From Pyxidicoccus xibeiensis (GTDB taxonomy: Bacteria; Myxococcota; Myxococcia; Myxococcales; Myxococcaceae): a DNA stretch of 64,000 nt. Below are positions 43,781-52,614 of the stretch, in pieces. Below the pieces are notes generated by a model that was not told where the DNA came from, made no database searches, and worked only from the letters and a program-made list of their open reading frames with translations. The translations under genes and the position numbers were made by a program. The stretch covers positions 1 through 64,000 of the forward strand of contig NZ_JAJVKV010000013.1 in NCBI RefSeq assembly GCF_024198175.1, in the 5' to 3' direction. Every line of letters starts with the position of its first letter. Position 1 is the first letter of the stretch.

Positions 43781-45357
43781 GACCGCCTCCGGCGCAGCAG
43801 ACCCCGCTTGGGCTTCTTGGGCTTCTTGCTCCCGGGCGTGCCCATGGGGGGATGGAGGTCCGTGTCCTTGGCGTCCGCCCTCAGTCGTGCCTGCCCGGTG
43901 AGGACCGCCTCCGCGCTGCTGAACGTGTCCGCGACGGTGATGCCGTCATCGGAGATGGCGAACTCCCGGATGCCGCTGTCGTACTGGCTCTCCCGCATCT
44001 TCATGATGGAGAGCAGCCGGTACAGCTGCGAGCGCAGCTCCACGTAGCGCAGGTAGATGATGTTCTCCACGTACGCCGCCGCCTCGGGCTGCGGCGTCTC
44101 CACGGACGAGGAGAACAGCGCCGTCTCGTCCGAGTAGAGGGTGGTGACGTCCAGCATGCGCAGCTGGTGGGAGAGGGCGGAGAAGAAGCGCGGCATGCGC
44201 TCCGGGTAGACGGCGGCGGAGCGGAAGCCCGCCACGCTGTCCACGAAGAGCCGCGGCCGCTTCACCTTGCGCTCCTGGATGCGCTCCAGCAGCCGCTCCG
44301 CCAGCGCGTCCATGGTGTGCTCCAGCGGCGGCTGCCACTGGATTTCGATGAGCCCCTTGTCCACGTACTTCTTCAAGTCACTCATGCCCACGCCGGCGGC
44401 CTTCTCCATCAGCCGCACCGGCGTCTCGTAGAAGCCGAAGTAGACGCCGGGCTGGCCCTCCCGGGCCCCCTGGAGGAGGAAGTGGAGCCCCAGCAGCGTC
44501 TTGCCCGTGCCCGGGCTGCCCAGCAGCAGGGTGGTGGAGCCGGAGAGCACCCCGCCATGCAGCGCGTCGTCCAGGCGTTGGATGCCGAAGGGCATCCGGA
44601 TGCGGTCCTCGCGGCCCCGGTCCTCGGGGTTGGAGAACTGCACCTCCGTGCGGGGGTGGATGATGATGCCCTTGTTCGAGATTTCCAGCTCGTGCTTGCC
44701 CAGCAGCGAGTCGCTGCCCCGGAACTTGAGCGCCACCAGCTCCCGCACCGCGCGCGGCCCGGCCAGCCAGAGCGACAGCTCGAAGATGCCGTCCACCGCC
44801 GTGGTCTCCGGGTGGATCTCCCCTTCGTGGTGGGGGGACAGCAGCAGCGTCGTGCAGCCGATGATGCTGACGAACGTCTGCAGCTCCTGGAGGAAGCGCT
44901 TGAAGGACAGGTCGCTCCGGGCGAACTCCTTCGCCGCGTCCATGCCGTCGATGATGAGCAGCGTGGCCTGGTGCTGCCGGGTGGCGCGCCGCACCAGCTC
45001 CAGCATCCCCTTGAGCCCCTCGGTCTCCAGCTCCCGGTAGCCGCTGATGTAGTGCAGCTTGTCGGGGATGACGCTCGAGTCGAAGAACGCCATCTCCTCG
45101 AGGTTCGTCAGCATGCGCGCGTGCGACTCGGTGAGCAGCGTCACGTAGAGGACGCGTCCACCCTGCTTGACGTGGTTGAAGGCAATCTGGTGGGCCAGCA
45201 CCGTCTTGCCCGAACCGGGCGGCCCCAGGAATGCGTAGGACGCACCCTTCAGCAGGCCCCCCTTGGTGATGAAGTCGAGGCGTGGAACGCCGGTCACCAG
45301 CCGCTCCTGCCGTCCCTTCCGCTCGCTCCTGCCGCCCACATCACTTCCGGCCGACAC
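43777..45357 (-). CDS. Double-domain KaiC-like RecA-fold ATPase
   Basis: 526 residues from a GTG with GAGGA eight bases upstream. Two KaiC/RadA-type domains: Walker A loops GPPGSGKT (45-52) and GSPGTGKT (280-287), Walker B-like LLIIDGMD and RLFVDSVAG. Where cyanobacterial KaiC has two catalytic glutamates per domain, only one is kept here (LLTES and FYETP). The C-terminal 35 residues are basic and Lys/Arg-rich. It sits between a histidine kinase (17 bases upstream) and a receiver gene (overlapping). Such KaiC paralogues outside cyanobacteria are signal-transduction ATPases rather than clocks; no KaiA or KaiB is seen here. Confidence 0.93.
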   Translation of the reverse strand: MSAGSDVGGRSERKGRQERLVTGVPRLDFITKGGLLKGASYAFLGPPGSGKTVLAHQIAFNHVKQGGRVLYVTLLTESHARMLTNLEEMAFFDSSVIPDKLHYISGYRELETEGLKGMLELVRRATRQHQATLLIIDGMDAAKEFARSDLSFKRFLQELQTFVSIIGCTTLLLSPHHEGEIHPETTAVDGIFELSLWLAGPRAVRELVALKFRGSDSLLGKHELEISNKGIIIHPRTEVQFSNPEDRGREDRIRMPFGIQRLDDALHGGVLSGSTTLLLGSPGTGKTLLGLHFLLQGAREGQPGVYFGFYETPVRLMEKAAGVGMSDLKKYVDKGLIEIQWQPPLEHTMDALAERLLERIQERKVKRPRLFVDSVAGFRSAAVYPERMPRFFSALSHQLRMLDVTTLYSDETALFSSSVETPQPEAAAYVENIIYLRYVELRSQLYRLLSIMKMRESQYDSGIREFAISDDGITVADTFSSAEAVLTGQARLRADAKDTDLHPPMGTPGSKKPKKPKRGLLRRRRS

Positions 45358-45374
45358 AGATGTCCTCTCTTTCG

Positions 45375-46544
45375 TCAGTACCGCTCCGTCCGGTGCCGGG
45401 GGAGCCTCACCTGGAATGTCGCGCCCTGTCCCTGCTGGCTGTCGACGGTGATGGTGCCCCCATGGGCCGTGACGATTTCCTTCGCGATGAACAGCCCCAG
45501 CCCCAGCCCATCCGCTTCCCTGGCGCCGTCCGCGCGCACGAAGCGGTTGAAGATGCGGGCGTGGTCCTGGGGGGAGATGCCGATGCCATGGTCGCGGACC
45601 GTCAGCAGGAGGGCGTCGTCCTGCTCCCGCAACTGGACGTGCACGGGCCGGCCGCTACCATATTTGAACGCATTGGTGAGCAGGTTGCTCAGCACCTGCT
45701 CCAGCCGGAGGCGGTCCCCGAAGTGGATGACCTGCCCGGGGGGCAGCTCCAGCTGGAGCTCCACGTCCGCGGCCCGGGCCTGGACCGACAGGCGCTGCGT
45801 CACGTCCTGGATGAGCTCTACCAGGTCCAGGGTCTCCACCTGCAGCGTCATCCGGTGGCTGCCGACGCGTGACACGTCCAGCAGGGTGTCGAGCAGCTGC
45901 TGCAGGCGCGCCAGCTGACGGAGCGCGGGCAGGGTGCTCGCCTCCAAGGTGGCCAGGGGCAGGGTTCCGGACGGGGCGCGGGAGCTCTGGTGGACGACCC
46001 GCTCCAGGTGGAGCCGCAGCGCGGTGATGGGCGTCTTGAGCTCGTGGGCGGCAATGGAGAGGAACTCGTCGCGGGCCCGGACGGCCGCCTGGGCGCGCCC
46101 CTGCAGCCGCAGCAGCGCCTCCACGTTGGCCAGCAGCTCCTCGTCCTCCATGGGCGACGTCCAGTAGGCGTCCGCGCCCTGGGCCAGGCCCCGGACCCGG
46201 TCCTCCCGGCTGACGGAGACCGAGGAGAGGTGGGCGATGAGCAGGTCCTTCGTGCCCTCCTGGGCGCGCAGGCGCCGGCACACCTCGTACCCGTCGATGT
46301 CGGGCATGTGGACGTCCAGGAGCACCATGTCCGGCCGCCCGGCGGCCAGCCGGAGTGCCTCCATCCCCGAGCTCGCCTCCACGACCTGATAGCCGGCACC
46401 CTTGAGCACGAGGCTGTGGAGGTACAGGACGGCGGGCGTGTCGTTGACGTTGAGGATGGTGGCCTTCGGCCGGGGCTCCTCGGTTGTCAGGCCAGGTGGG
46501 CTCACAGGCGTTCCAGGACGATGCGGAAGGATGGTCCTGGACAT
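45375..46544 (-). CDS. Receiver-histidine kinase hybrid (REC-HisKA-HATPase)
   Basis: About 389 residues, cytoplasmic, no membrane segment. The N-terminal receiver has Asp77 (MVLLDVHMPD), but the usual acidic pair is reduced to NVND (N34, D35) and the conserved Lys-Pro is Ser-Pro (S130), so phosphorylation may be weak or lost. The kinase part has the H-box HELKTPITALRLHLERV with His167, the N-box NLLTNAFKYG, DHGIGI and GLGLGLF. First gene of a three-gene operon with the KaiC-like ATPase (17 bases downstream) and the receiver. The start at 46544 is a choice among several; the upstream frame lacks domain similarity. Confidence 0.92.
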   Translation of the reverse strand: MSRTILPHRPGTPVSPPGLTTEEPRPKATILNVNDTPAVLYLHSLVLKGAGYQVVEASSGMEALRLAAGRPDMVLLDVHMPDIDGYEVCRRLRAQEGTKDLLIAHLSSVSVSREDRVRGLAQGADAYWTSPMEDEELLANVEALLRLQGRAQAAVRARDEFLSIAAHELKTPITALRLHLERVVHQSSRAPSGTLPLATLEASTLPALRQLARLQQLLDTLLDVSRVGSHRMTLQVETLDLVELIQDVTQRLSVQARAADVELQLELPPGQVIHFGDRLRLEQVLSNLLTNAFKYGSGRPVHVQLREQDDALLLTVRDHGIGISPQDHARIFNRFVRADGAREADGLGLGLFIAKEIVTAHGGTITVDSQQGQGATFQVRLPRHRTERY

Positions 46545-46707
46545 AGCGGAACGGAATCCCCCTCGTGCGAATCGCGTGCACGGGTTGTGTGGGGTCCGAA
46601 ACATCCCGGCTCCCGGGGTGGAAGCGTGGCTTATCGAATAAACCGGACCCCCTTCCGTCCATCCTTGCGAACAGGACAGCGAGCTTCGAGCTCCCGAGGA
46701 CACCCCC

Positions 46708-47391
46708 ATGAACCGCATCTCTTCCGCTCTGGTCGCAGCCCTTCTCTTCGCAGGTGGAGCGCAGGCGCAGGAGCGTCGCAACTACACGGAGCGCGCGCAG
46801 GACCGCCACGAGGTGCGGCAGGACCGCCGGGAAATCCGGGACGACCGCCGCGACCTGGAGGATCTGAAGAGCGTGCTCTCCCGCTTCGACCACGCCTGGG
46901 CGCGCCGGAGCGCGCGGGAGATGGACGCGGTGGAGTCCACGCTGCGCCGGCTGCTCTGGGCGGAGCTGGCGGAGAGCCGCGCCGAGCTGGCCTCGGACAT
47001 GTCCGAGTCGCGGCGCAGCCAGCGCGAGCTGCGCGCGGAGCAGTGGGAGGCCCGCGACGACGCGGCGTGGGGCCGGCGGCGCGCGGCCTCGAACGACCGG
47101 CGCGATGTCCGGGATGACCGGCGCGACCTCCGCGATGACCGCCGCGACGTGAGGGCGGAGGCGGCCTCGCTGCGCACCCGCCAGGCCATCGCCCGGGAGC
47201 TGGCGGAGCTGGAGGGGCGCCGCCGGGATGGAGCCCTGCACCGCAAGCGCGACCTCATCGTGGAGCTCATCCAGGTGGGCGAGCGCGAGCTGCGCGAGGG
47301 GCACCAGGAGCTGCGCGAGGACCGGCGCGAGCAGCGGGAGGACCGCCGCGAGACGCGTGAGGACCGCCGCGACGGCTGGCGCCGCGGCTAG
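46708..47391 (+). CDS. Exported Arg/Asp-repeat coiled protein
   Basis: 227 residues. A signal peptide (ends GGAQAQ) precedes an unusually charged chain with many DDRRD/EDRRE-type repeats, e.g. RREIRDDRRDLED, RRDVRDDRRDLRDDRRDVR and RREQREDRRETREDRRDG. Between these blocks is a calmer helical part (about 60-120). Pattern and length suggest a long periplasmic helix. No named family; possible roles include binding polyanions, metals or peptidoglycan. A GAGGA ribosome site supports the ATG. The start region is divergent from the histidine kinase. Confidence 0.78.
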   Translation: MNRISSALVAALLFAGGAQAQERRNYTERAQDRHEVRQDRREIRDDRRDLEDLKSVLSRFDHAWARRSAREMDAVESTLRRLLWAELAESRAELASDMSESRRSQRELRAEQWEARDDAAWGRRRAASNDRRDVRDDRRDLRDDRRDVRAEAASLRTRQAIARELAELEGRRRDGALHRKRDLIVELIQVGERELREGHQELREDRREQREDRRETREDRRDGWRRG

Positions 47392-47496
47392 CGCCGGGCT
47401 TCGCGGTCCGGTGCTCCGCCCTGGGGGTGACAGTCGCCCGGGGTTGGCCGCTGACAGGGCTTCCTCCAGGCCGTGGCGCGGTGTTGGATGCCGCGC

Positions 47497-48993
47497 ATGG
47501 GCATCTGGTCGAAGAAGAGCATCTCCCAGCTGCAGGTCGAAGAAGGCGGTGGCCATGAGCTGCGCCGCACGCTGACCGGGTTCCACCTGACGCTGCTGGG
47601 GGTGGGCGCCATCATCGGCGCGGGCATCTTCGTCGTGACGGGGACGGCGGCGGCGCAGCACGCGGGGCCGGCCATCGTCCTGTCCTTCGTGCTGGCGGGC
47701 CTGGGCTGTCTGTTCGCCGGGCTGTGCTACGCGGAGTTCGCCGCGATGATTCCCGTCGCCGGCAGCGCCTACACCTATGGCTACGCGACGCTGGGTGAGC
47801 TCATCGCGTGGATCATCGGCTGGGACCTCATCCTGGAGTACCTCTTCGCCTCCTCCACGGTGGCGGTGGGCTGGTCCGGCTACTTCACCTCGTTCCTGCG
47901 GGACTACCTCCAGCTGCACCTGCCGCCGGAGCTCATCACCGCGCCCTTCGACGTGCGGCCCGGCTCGCACACGCCGCACCTCACCGGCGCCATCGTCAAC
48001 CTGCCGGCGGCGCTGCTGGTGGCGCTGCTGACGGGGCTGCTGACCGTCGGCGTCCACGAGTCCGCCCGGGTCAACAACTTCATCGTCTTCCTGAAGGTGG
48101 CGGTCGTCCTGCTCGTCATCGGCTTCGGCGCGTTCTACGTGGAGCCCGCCAACTGGACGCCCTTCATCCCGGAGAACACGGGCACGTTCGGTGTGTACGG
48201 CTGGAGCGGCATCCTGGCGGGCGCGGGCGTCATCTTCTTCGCCTTCATCGGCTTCGACGCGGTGTCCACCGCGGCGCAGGAGACGCGCAACCCGCAGAAG
48301 GACTTGCCGGTGGGCATCCTGGGCTCGCTGGCCGTCTGCACGCTGCTGTACGTCCTCATGTCGGCGGTGATGACGGGCCTGGCGCGGTACGACACCCTCA
48401 ACGTGCCGGAGCCCGTGTACGTGGCCATCTCCCGCGCGGGGTCGGCGCTCAACTGGCTGCGCCCCATCGTCAGCCTGGGCGCCATCGCCGGCCTGGCGTC
48501 GGTGGTGCTGGTGATGCTGATGGGGCAGCCGCGCATCTTCTACGCCATGTCGCGCGACGGGCTGCTGCCGCCCTTCTTCTCGCGCGTACACCAGCGCTTC
48601 AAGACGCCCTACGCGTCCACGCTGCTGACGGGCGCGGTGGCCATGGTGGTGGCGGGGCTGTTCCCCATTGCGCTGCTGGGCCAGCTCGTCTCCATCGGCA
48701 CGCTGTTCGCGTTCGTCGTCGTCTGCGGCGGCATCCTGGTGCTGCGCTACCGCCAGCCGGAGCTGCCCCGGCCCTTCCGCACGCCCTTCGTGCCGGTGGT
48801 GCCGCTGCTGGGCATCGGCATCTGCGTGTCCCTCATGGCGGGCCTGGGGATGGAGACGTGGCTGCGCCTCATCGCCTGGCTGGGGCTGGGGCTGCTCATC
48901 TACTTCGGCTATGGCCGCAAGCACTCGCGCATCGGCCATGGCGAGCGCACCCCGGCCCCGCCGCCGCCCGCGGACCTGGGCGGACCGCTCTGA
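47497..48993 (+). CDS. APC superfamily amino-acid permease
   Basis: About 498 residues with twelve predicted helices. It shows the APC signatures LGVGAIIGAGIFVVTGTAAAQHAGPA in helix 1, GSAYTYGYATLGELIAWIIGWDL, FFAFIGFDAVSTAAQETRNPQKDLP and MSRDGLLPPFFSRVH. These match the cationic amino-acid transporter (YfnA-like) branch, though substrate cannot be fixed from sequence alone. The true start may be the GTG at 47473 or ATGs at 47488 or 47497. It converges on the P450 with 16 bases and a small hairpin between. Confidence 0.92.
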   Translation: MGIWSKKSISQLQVEEGGGHELRRTLTGFHLTLLGVGAIIGAGIFVVTGTAAAQHAGPAIVLSFVLAGLGCLFAGLCYAEFAAMIPVAGSAYTYGYATLGELIAWIIGWDLILEYLFASSTVAVGWSGYFTSFLRDYLQLHLPPELITAPFDVRPGSHTPHLTGAIVNLPAALLVALLTGLLTVGVHESARVNNFIVFLKVAVVLLVIGFGAFYVEPANWTPFIPENTGTFGVYGWSGILAGAGVIFFAFIGFDAVSTAAQETRNPQKDLPVGILGSLAVCTLLYVLMSAVMTGLARYDTLNVPEPVYVAISRAGSALNWLRPIVSLGAIAGLASVVLVMLMGQPRIFYAMSRDGLLPPFFSRVHQRFKTPYASTLLTGAVAMVVAGLFPIALLGQLVSIGTLFAFVVVCGGILVLRYRQPELPRPFRTPFVPVVPLLGIGICVSLMAGLGMETWLRLIAWLGLGLLIYFGYGRKHSRIGHGERTPAPPPPADLGGPL

Positions 48994-49003
48994 CGCCGGA
49001 CCG

Positions 49004-49018
49004 CCCGCCTCAGGCGGG
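49004..49018. terminator. Tight hairpin between permease and P450 stops
   Basis: A perfect 6-bp stem with a 3-nt loop (CCCGCC, TCA, GGCGGG) overlaps the P450 stop codon on the minus strand and lies ten bases after the permease stop. Both transcripts could use it. Confidence 0.4.
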
Positions 49019-50206
49019 GTGCAGCACGATGGGCAGCGTGGCGGGCCCGCGCACCACCAGCGTGCGGTGCCACGTCATGGGCTCGGGGCCGCGCTCCAGC
49101 CGGCCGCAGCGGTCCAGCAGCGCCTCCAGCGCCAGCCGGCCCTCCATCCGCGCCAGCTGCGCGCCCAGGCAGAAGTGGACGCCATGGCCGAAGGGCAGGT
49201 TCTGCGGCGTGGGCCGGTCCAGGTCGAAGCGGTCGCCGTTGGCGTACTGCGCGTCGTCGCGGCAGGCCGAGCCAATCAGCACCAGCACGCGCGAGCCCTG
49301 GGGGAGCCGGACGCCGCCCAGCTCCACGTCCTGGGTGGTGACGCGCGGCGCGGCCTGCGCGGGCGGCTCGTAGCGCAAGATCTCCTCCACGAAGCTGGGG
49401 ATGAGCGAGCGGTCCGCGCGCAGCCGCGTGAGCAGCTCCGGCTGCTCCAGCAGCGTGACGAGCGAGGAGCCCAGCATGTTCACCGCGGACTCGATGCCGC
49501 CCACCAGCAGCAGGGCGCAGAAGGCGATGACCTCGTCGCGCGACAGGGCCTCTCCGTCCACGCGGGCGCGCACCAGGTCGCTCACCATGTCCTCGCCGGG
49601 CTCGGCGCGGCGGCGCTCCTGCAGGTCACCGAAGTACGCCTTCAGCTCCGCCACGGCATCGCGCGCCAGCTGCTTGCGGTCCTCCTCGTCCGGACGCACG
49701 GTGGTGACGCCGCCGGTGATGAGGTCCGCCCACCGCTTGAGCTTCGAGTGCAGCGCGGGCTCCACGCCCAGCATGTCGCCGATGACGCTGGCGGGGATGC
49801 GCAGGGCGTAGGGCGGCATGATGTCGAAGGGCTGGCCCAGGGGCAGCGCGGCCACGGCCTCCTCGGCGAAGGCGCGCACGCGGCGCTCGAGGCGCGCCAT
49901 GGCGGGGGCGCCGAAGGCCCGGGAGACGAGCACCCGCAGCCGCCCGTGCTGGGGCGGGTCCATGGCGAGCATCGACTCGGAGAAGGGGTTGCCGCCCAGC
50001 CACGGGGGATTCGTCGCCGCCCCGAAGCCCTTCGAGGAGAAGAGCTGCGGGTTCTTGAGCACGTACATCACGTCCTCGTAGCGGGACACCGCCCACATCC
50101 CACCCGGGTCCACCTGGCACACCGGGGCGTTGCGGCGCAGGTCCGCGTACGCCGGGTATGGATTCAGCTTCAGCTCGGGTGACAGCAGGTTGTAGCGGGC
50201 GGTCAT
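49010..50206 (-). CDS. Cytochrome P450
   Basis: 398 residues, soluble bacterial class. The haem loop FGHGVHFCLGAQLAR places the thiolate at Cys346. The I-helix reads LLLVGGIESAVN, keeping the acid but with Ser for the usual Thr. The K-helix ExxR is EEILR, and the meander has RFDLDRPTPQN. Likely a monooxygenase acting on fatty acids, terpenes or secondary metabolites; no ferredoxin, reductase or biosynthetic cluster lies nearby. The start at 50206 fits family length; the upstream frame to 50509 is not P450-like. Divergent from the cyclophilin gene. Confidence 0.95.
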   Translation of the reverse strand: MTARYNLLSPELKLNPYPAYADLRRNAPVCQVDPGGMWAVSRYEDVMYVLKNPQLFSSKGFGAATNPPWLGGNPFSESMLAMDPPQHGRLRVLVSRAFGAPAMARLERRVRAFAEEAVAALPLGQPFDIMPPYALRIPASVIGDMLGVEPALHSKLKRWADLITGGVTTVRPDEEDRKQLARDAVAELKAYFGDLQERRRAEPGEDMVSDLVRARVDGEALSRDEVIAFCALLLVGGIESAVNMLGSSLVTLLEQPELLTRLRADRSLIPSFVEEILRYEPPAQAAPRVTTQDVELGGVRLPQGSRVLVLIGSACRDDAQYANGDRFDLDRPTPQNLPFGHGVHFCLGAQLARMEGRLALEALLDRCGRLERGPEPMTWHRTLVVRGPATLPIVLHPA

Positions 50207-50315
50207 CGTGCAATCTCGTCGGGATGGGGCTGCTGGAGGGGGATACGGACGAAGGGCGCTTTCCTGGCCGTGCTGGGCTATCACGGCGCTGTCCTCCATA
50301 CCCCAGGTGCCGCCG

Positions 50316-50948
50316 ATGAAGACCCTCGCTTCCGTCTGCCTCGCCCTGCTGCTCGCCCTTCCTGCCGCCGCGCCCGCCGCCGCGCCGAAGAAGGGTGCCG
50401 CGCCACCCCCCTCGAAGACGGTGCGTGTGCTGCTCCAGACGGAGAAGGGGGCCATCGAGCTGGAGCTGGACGAGGCCCGCGCGCCGAAGACGGTGGCCAA
50501 CTTCCTCAAGTACCTGGACGCGGGGCTCTACGAGGGCGGCGTGTTCCACCGCACGGTGAAGCCGGACAACCAACCGAACAGCGCGGTGAAGATTGAGGTC
50601 ATCCAGGGGGGCATCAACCCCGCCCGCCAGGCCGAGGACGGCGCGCCCATCGCGCTGGAGCGCACGAACGTCACCGGCCTCAAGCACGTGGACGGCGCGG
50701 TATCCATGGCGCGCGACACGCCGGACACCGCCACCTCCGACTTCTTCATCTGCGTGGGGGACCAGCCCGAGCTGGACCATGGTGGCAAGCGCAACCCGGA
50801 CGGCCAGGGCTTCGGGGCCTTCGGCCGGGTGGTGAAGGGCATGGACGTGGTGCGCGCCATCCAGCAGGCGCCCTCCCGCGAGCAGAAGCTCACGCCGCCG
50901 GTGAAGATCCTGAAGGCCACCCGTCAGGCACCGCCCCGGAAGGGCTGA
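50316..50948 (+). CDS. Secreted cyclophilin-type peptidyl-prolyl cis-trans isomerase
   Basis: About 210 residues. A signal peptide (ends PAAAPA) gives a periplasmic enzyme that speeds proline isomerisation during folding. Cyclophilin features: LLQTEKGAIELELDEARAPKTVANF, GVFHRTVKP, DGAVSMARDTPDTATSDFFICVGDQPELD and FGAFGRVVKGMDVVRAIQ. The central catalytic Arg lies in FHRT. Note GGI in place of the usual GGD near IQGGINP. The upstream frame to 50208 is not conserved-looking. Confidence 0.94.
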   Translation: MKTLASVCLALLLALPAAAPAAAPKKGAAPPPSKTVRVLLQTEKGAIELELDEARAPKTVANFLKYLDAGLYEGGVFHRTVKPDNQPNSAVKIEVIQGGINPARQAEDGAPIALERTNVTGLKHVDGAVSMARDTPDTATSDFFICVGDQPELDHGGKRNPDGQGFGAFGRVVKGMDVVRAIQQAPSREQKLTPPVKILKATRQAPPRKG

Positions 50949-50970
50949 CCGCGGCATCAGAGCAGGGAGG

Positions 50971-50987
50971 CGGGCGCGGCACGCCCG
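50971..50987 (+). terminator. Hairpin after the cyclophilin gene
   Basis: A perfect 6-bp GC stem with a 5-nt loop lies 22 bases past the stop. The rest of the 190-bp gap to the next small ORF shows nothing else I can name. Confidence 0.4.
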
Positions 50988-51139
50988 GCCGGCTGCCCCC
51001 TGGCGGGCAGGTTGCCGCAGCGTGGGCATGCACATGTTTCGGGTGGCGTTACTCAGGGAAACGGTGTGCCTCTGGACGGGCTGACGGGCGCTCCACGCCA
51101 GGCCAGTCTGTCCTCCTTCTGCTCGTGAGGACCGAACGC

Positions 51140-51307
51140 ATGAAGAACAAGAGCTTCCCCGGCAAGAGCGTGTCGACGTGGCGCCCGCCGTGGCCGAAGA
51201 GGCAGGGCAACCCGGTGTCGAAGATGACGCTGGTGGCGGGCCGCCGGATTGGTGGCGCGCTCCGGGCGGAGCAGGCTCGCCAGCAGAAGCGCAAGGACAG
51301 CCGCTAG
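51140..51307 (+). CDS. Small basic hypothetical protein
   Basis: 55 residues from an ATG with GAGGA about ten bases upstream. Rich in Lys and Arg, with KSVSTWRPPWPKRQG in the middle and a helical tail ending QARQQKRKD. No family recognised. The ribosome site and the 57-base spacing to the next gene make it plausible, but its small size leaves doubt; an 81-codon frame on the other strand is less likely. Confidence 0.45.
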   Translation: MKNKSFPGKSVSTWRPPWPKRQGNPVSKMTLVAGRRIGGALRAEQARQQKRKDSR

Positions 51308-51364
51308 ACGTTTCTTCACACAGGTGGGGTGGCCAGGCCGGGGAAGAGGCGTTAGACGCCAGGG

Positions 51365-52420
51365 ATGCCTCACTCAGGACTTCGACTCGAGCGGATGCGG
51401 GCCTCCCGCCAGTACACGGACGGCCACTTCCGCAACACGGCCCCCGTGGGACCGGGCCTCCAGGGCAACCCGCTGCCCCTGCTGGGCGAGTACTTCTTCG
51501 GTGGAACGCAGCGCACGCCGCCGGGGCCGCTGCCCCTGCTGAGCCCGCTGGAGTCGTGGACGCGCCGGCCGGAGAGCGGCTTGCGCGTCACCTGGCTGGG
51601 GCACAGCACCCTGCTGCTGGAGCTGGACGGGGCCCGCATCCTGACCGACCCCGTGTGGGGCGCGCGCGCCTCGCCCATGTCCTTCGCCGGGCCCAAGCGC
51701 TTCCACCCGGCGCCGGTGCCGCTCGAGGCCCTGCCGAAGCTGGACGCGGTGCTCGTGTCGCACGACCACTACGACCACCTGTGTCGCCCCACCATCACCG
51801 CGCTCGCGAAGCTGCGGGTGCCGTTCATCACCGCGCTGGGCGTGGGCACGCACCTGGAGGCGTTCGGCGTGCCCCCGGAGCTCATCACCGAGCTGGACTG
51901 GTGGGAGGAGGCCCGCGTGGGCCCGGTGGCCTTCACCGCCGCGCCGTCGCAGCACTTCTCCGGGCGTGGCCTGGGGGACCGGAACGAGACGCTGTGGGCG
52001 TCCTGGGTACTGACCACGGACCGGCGCCGCGTCTTCTTCAGCGGCGACACCGGGCTGACGTCGGAGTTCGAGGAGATTGGCCGCAGGCACGGGCCCTTCG
52101 ACCTGGTGATGCTGGAGGTGGGCGCGTTCCACCCGAGCTGGGGCGGCATCCACCTGGGGCCGGAGAACGCGCTCAAGGCGCACGCGATGCTCGGCGGCGG
52201 CACGCTGATGCCGGTGCACTGGGGCACCTTCAACCTGGCCCTCCACGCGTGGGACGAGCCGGCGGAGACGCTGGTGCAGCTGGCCTCGGAGCAGCAGGTG
52301 CGCCTCTTCACCCCGCGCCTGGGCGCCGCCGTCGAGCCCGCCCACGTGGAGAAGCCGACGCCCTGGTGGCGTGAGGTGGCCCCGGTGCAGCTGGCGATGC
52401 GGCCCGCCACGGGCGGGTAG
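51365..52420 (+). CDS. MBL-fold metallo-hydrolase (NAPE-PLD/UlaG-like)
   Basis: 351 residues, no signal peptide. The metal-binding core is VLVSHDHYDHL, giving H133, H135, D137 and H138. Other marks are WLGHSTLLLELDGARILTDPVWG, PSQHFSGRGLGDRNETLW, FFSGDTGLTSEF and MPVHWGTFNLALHAWDEP. This set is closest to the N-acyl-phosphatidylethanolamine phospholipase D/UlaG branch, so a phosphodiester or lactone substrate is probable. The first 60 residues look like an N-terminal extension (GNPLPLLGEYFFGGTQRTP) common in this subgroup. No partner genes are evident. Confidence 0.92.
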   Translation: MPHSGLRLERMRASRQYTDGHFRNTAPVGPGLQGNPLPLLGEYFFGGTQRTPPGPLPLLSPLESWTRRPESGLRVTWLGHSTLLLELDGARILTDPVWGARASPMSFAGPKRFHPAPVPLEALPKLDAVLVSHDHYDHLCRPTITALAKLRVPFITALGVGTHLEAFGVPPELITELDWWEEARVGPVAFTAAPSQHFSGRGLGDRNETLWASWVLTTDRRRVFFSGDTGLTSEFEEIGRRHGPFDLVMLEVGAFHPSWGGIHLGPENALKAHAMLGGGTLMPVHWGTFNLALHAWDEPAETLVQLASEQQVRLFTPRLGAAVEPAHVEKPTPWWREVAPVQLAMRPATGG

Positions 52421-52518
52421 GGCGCGGCGCGGGCCTCCCGGCTGGAGCACGAGCAGGCGCTTCCAGCGCTCGATGCAGCTGGAGGCGCACCGGGCACACG
52501 GGCTCCAGCCCCTCGGCT

Positions 52519-52535
52519 GATAGCTTCAGGCTATC
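52519..52535 (+). promoter_or_regulatory. Short AT-containing palindrome upstream of the NicO-like gene
   Basis: GATAGC, TTCAG, GCTATC form a perfect 6-bp dyad about 80 bases before the ATG at 52615. The AT bases stand out in this GC-rich context and fit a repressor operator; it could also be a distal terminator for the MBL gene. Confidence 0.4.
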
Positions 52536-52614
52536 GAAACCGCCGGAACGATGTCTTTGCCGAGAATGGGCGTCGTCGTCATCTTTGGCTCCATCTGGTG
52601 GAAGGAGCTTCTCG

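Noticed and set aside
46790-47390. CRISPR-like appearance of regular short repeats
   Set aside because: The periodicity is coding (DDRRD blocks) and lacks equal repeats with unique spacers.
45655-48939. 1094-codon minus-strand frame over the permease and repeat protein
   Set aside because: Gln/His/Arg-rich antisense frame without any recognisable domain; the permease on the plus strand is certain.
51049-51294. 81-codon minus-strand frame opposite the small basic protein
   Set aside because: No ribosome site or hydrophobic pattern; the plus-strand frame has better signals.
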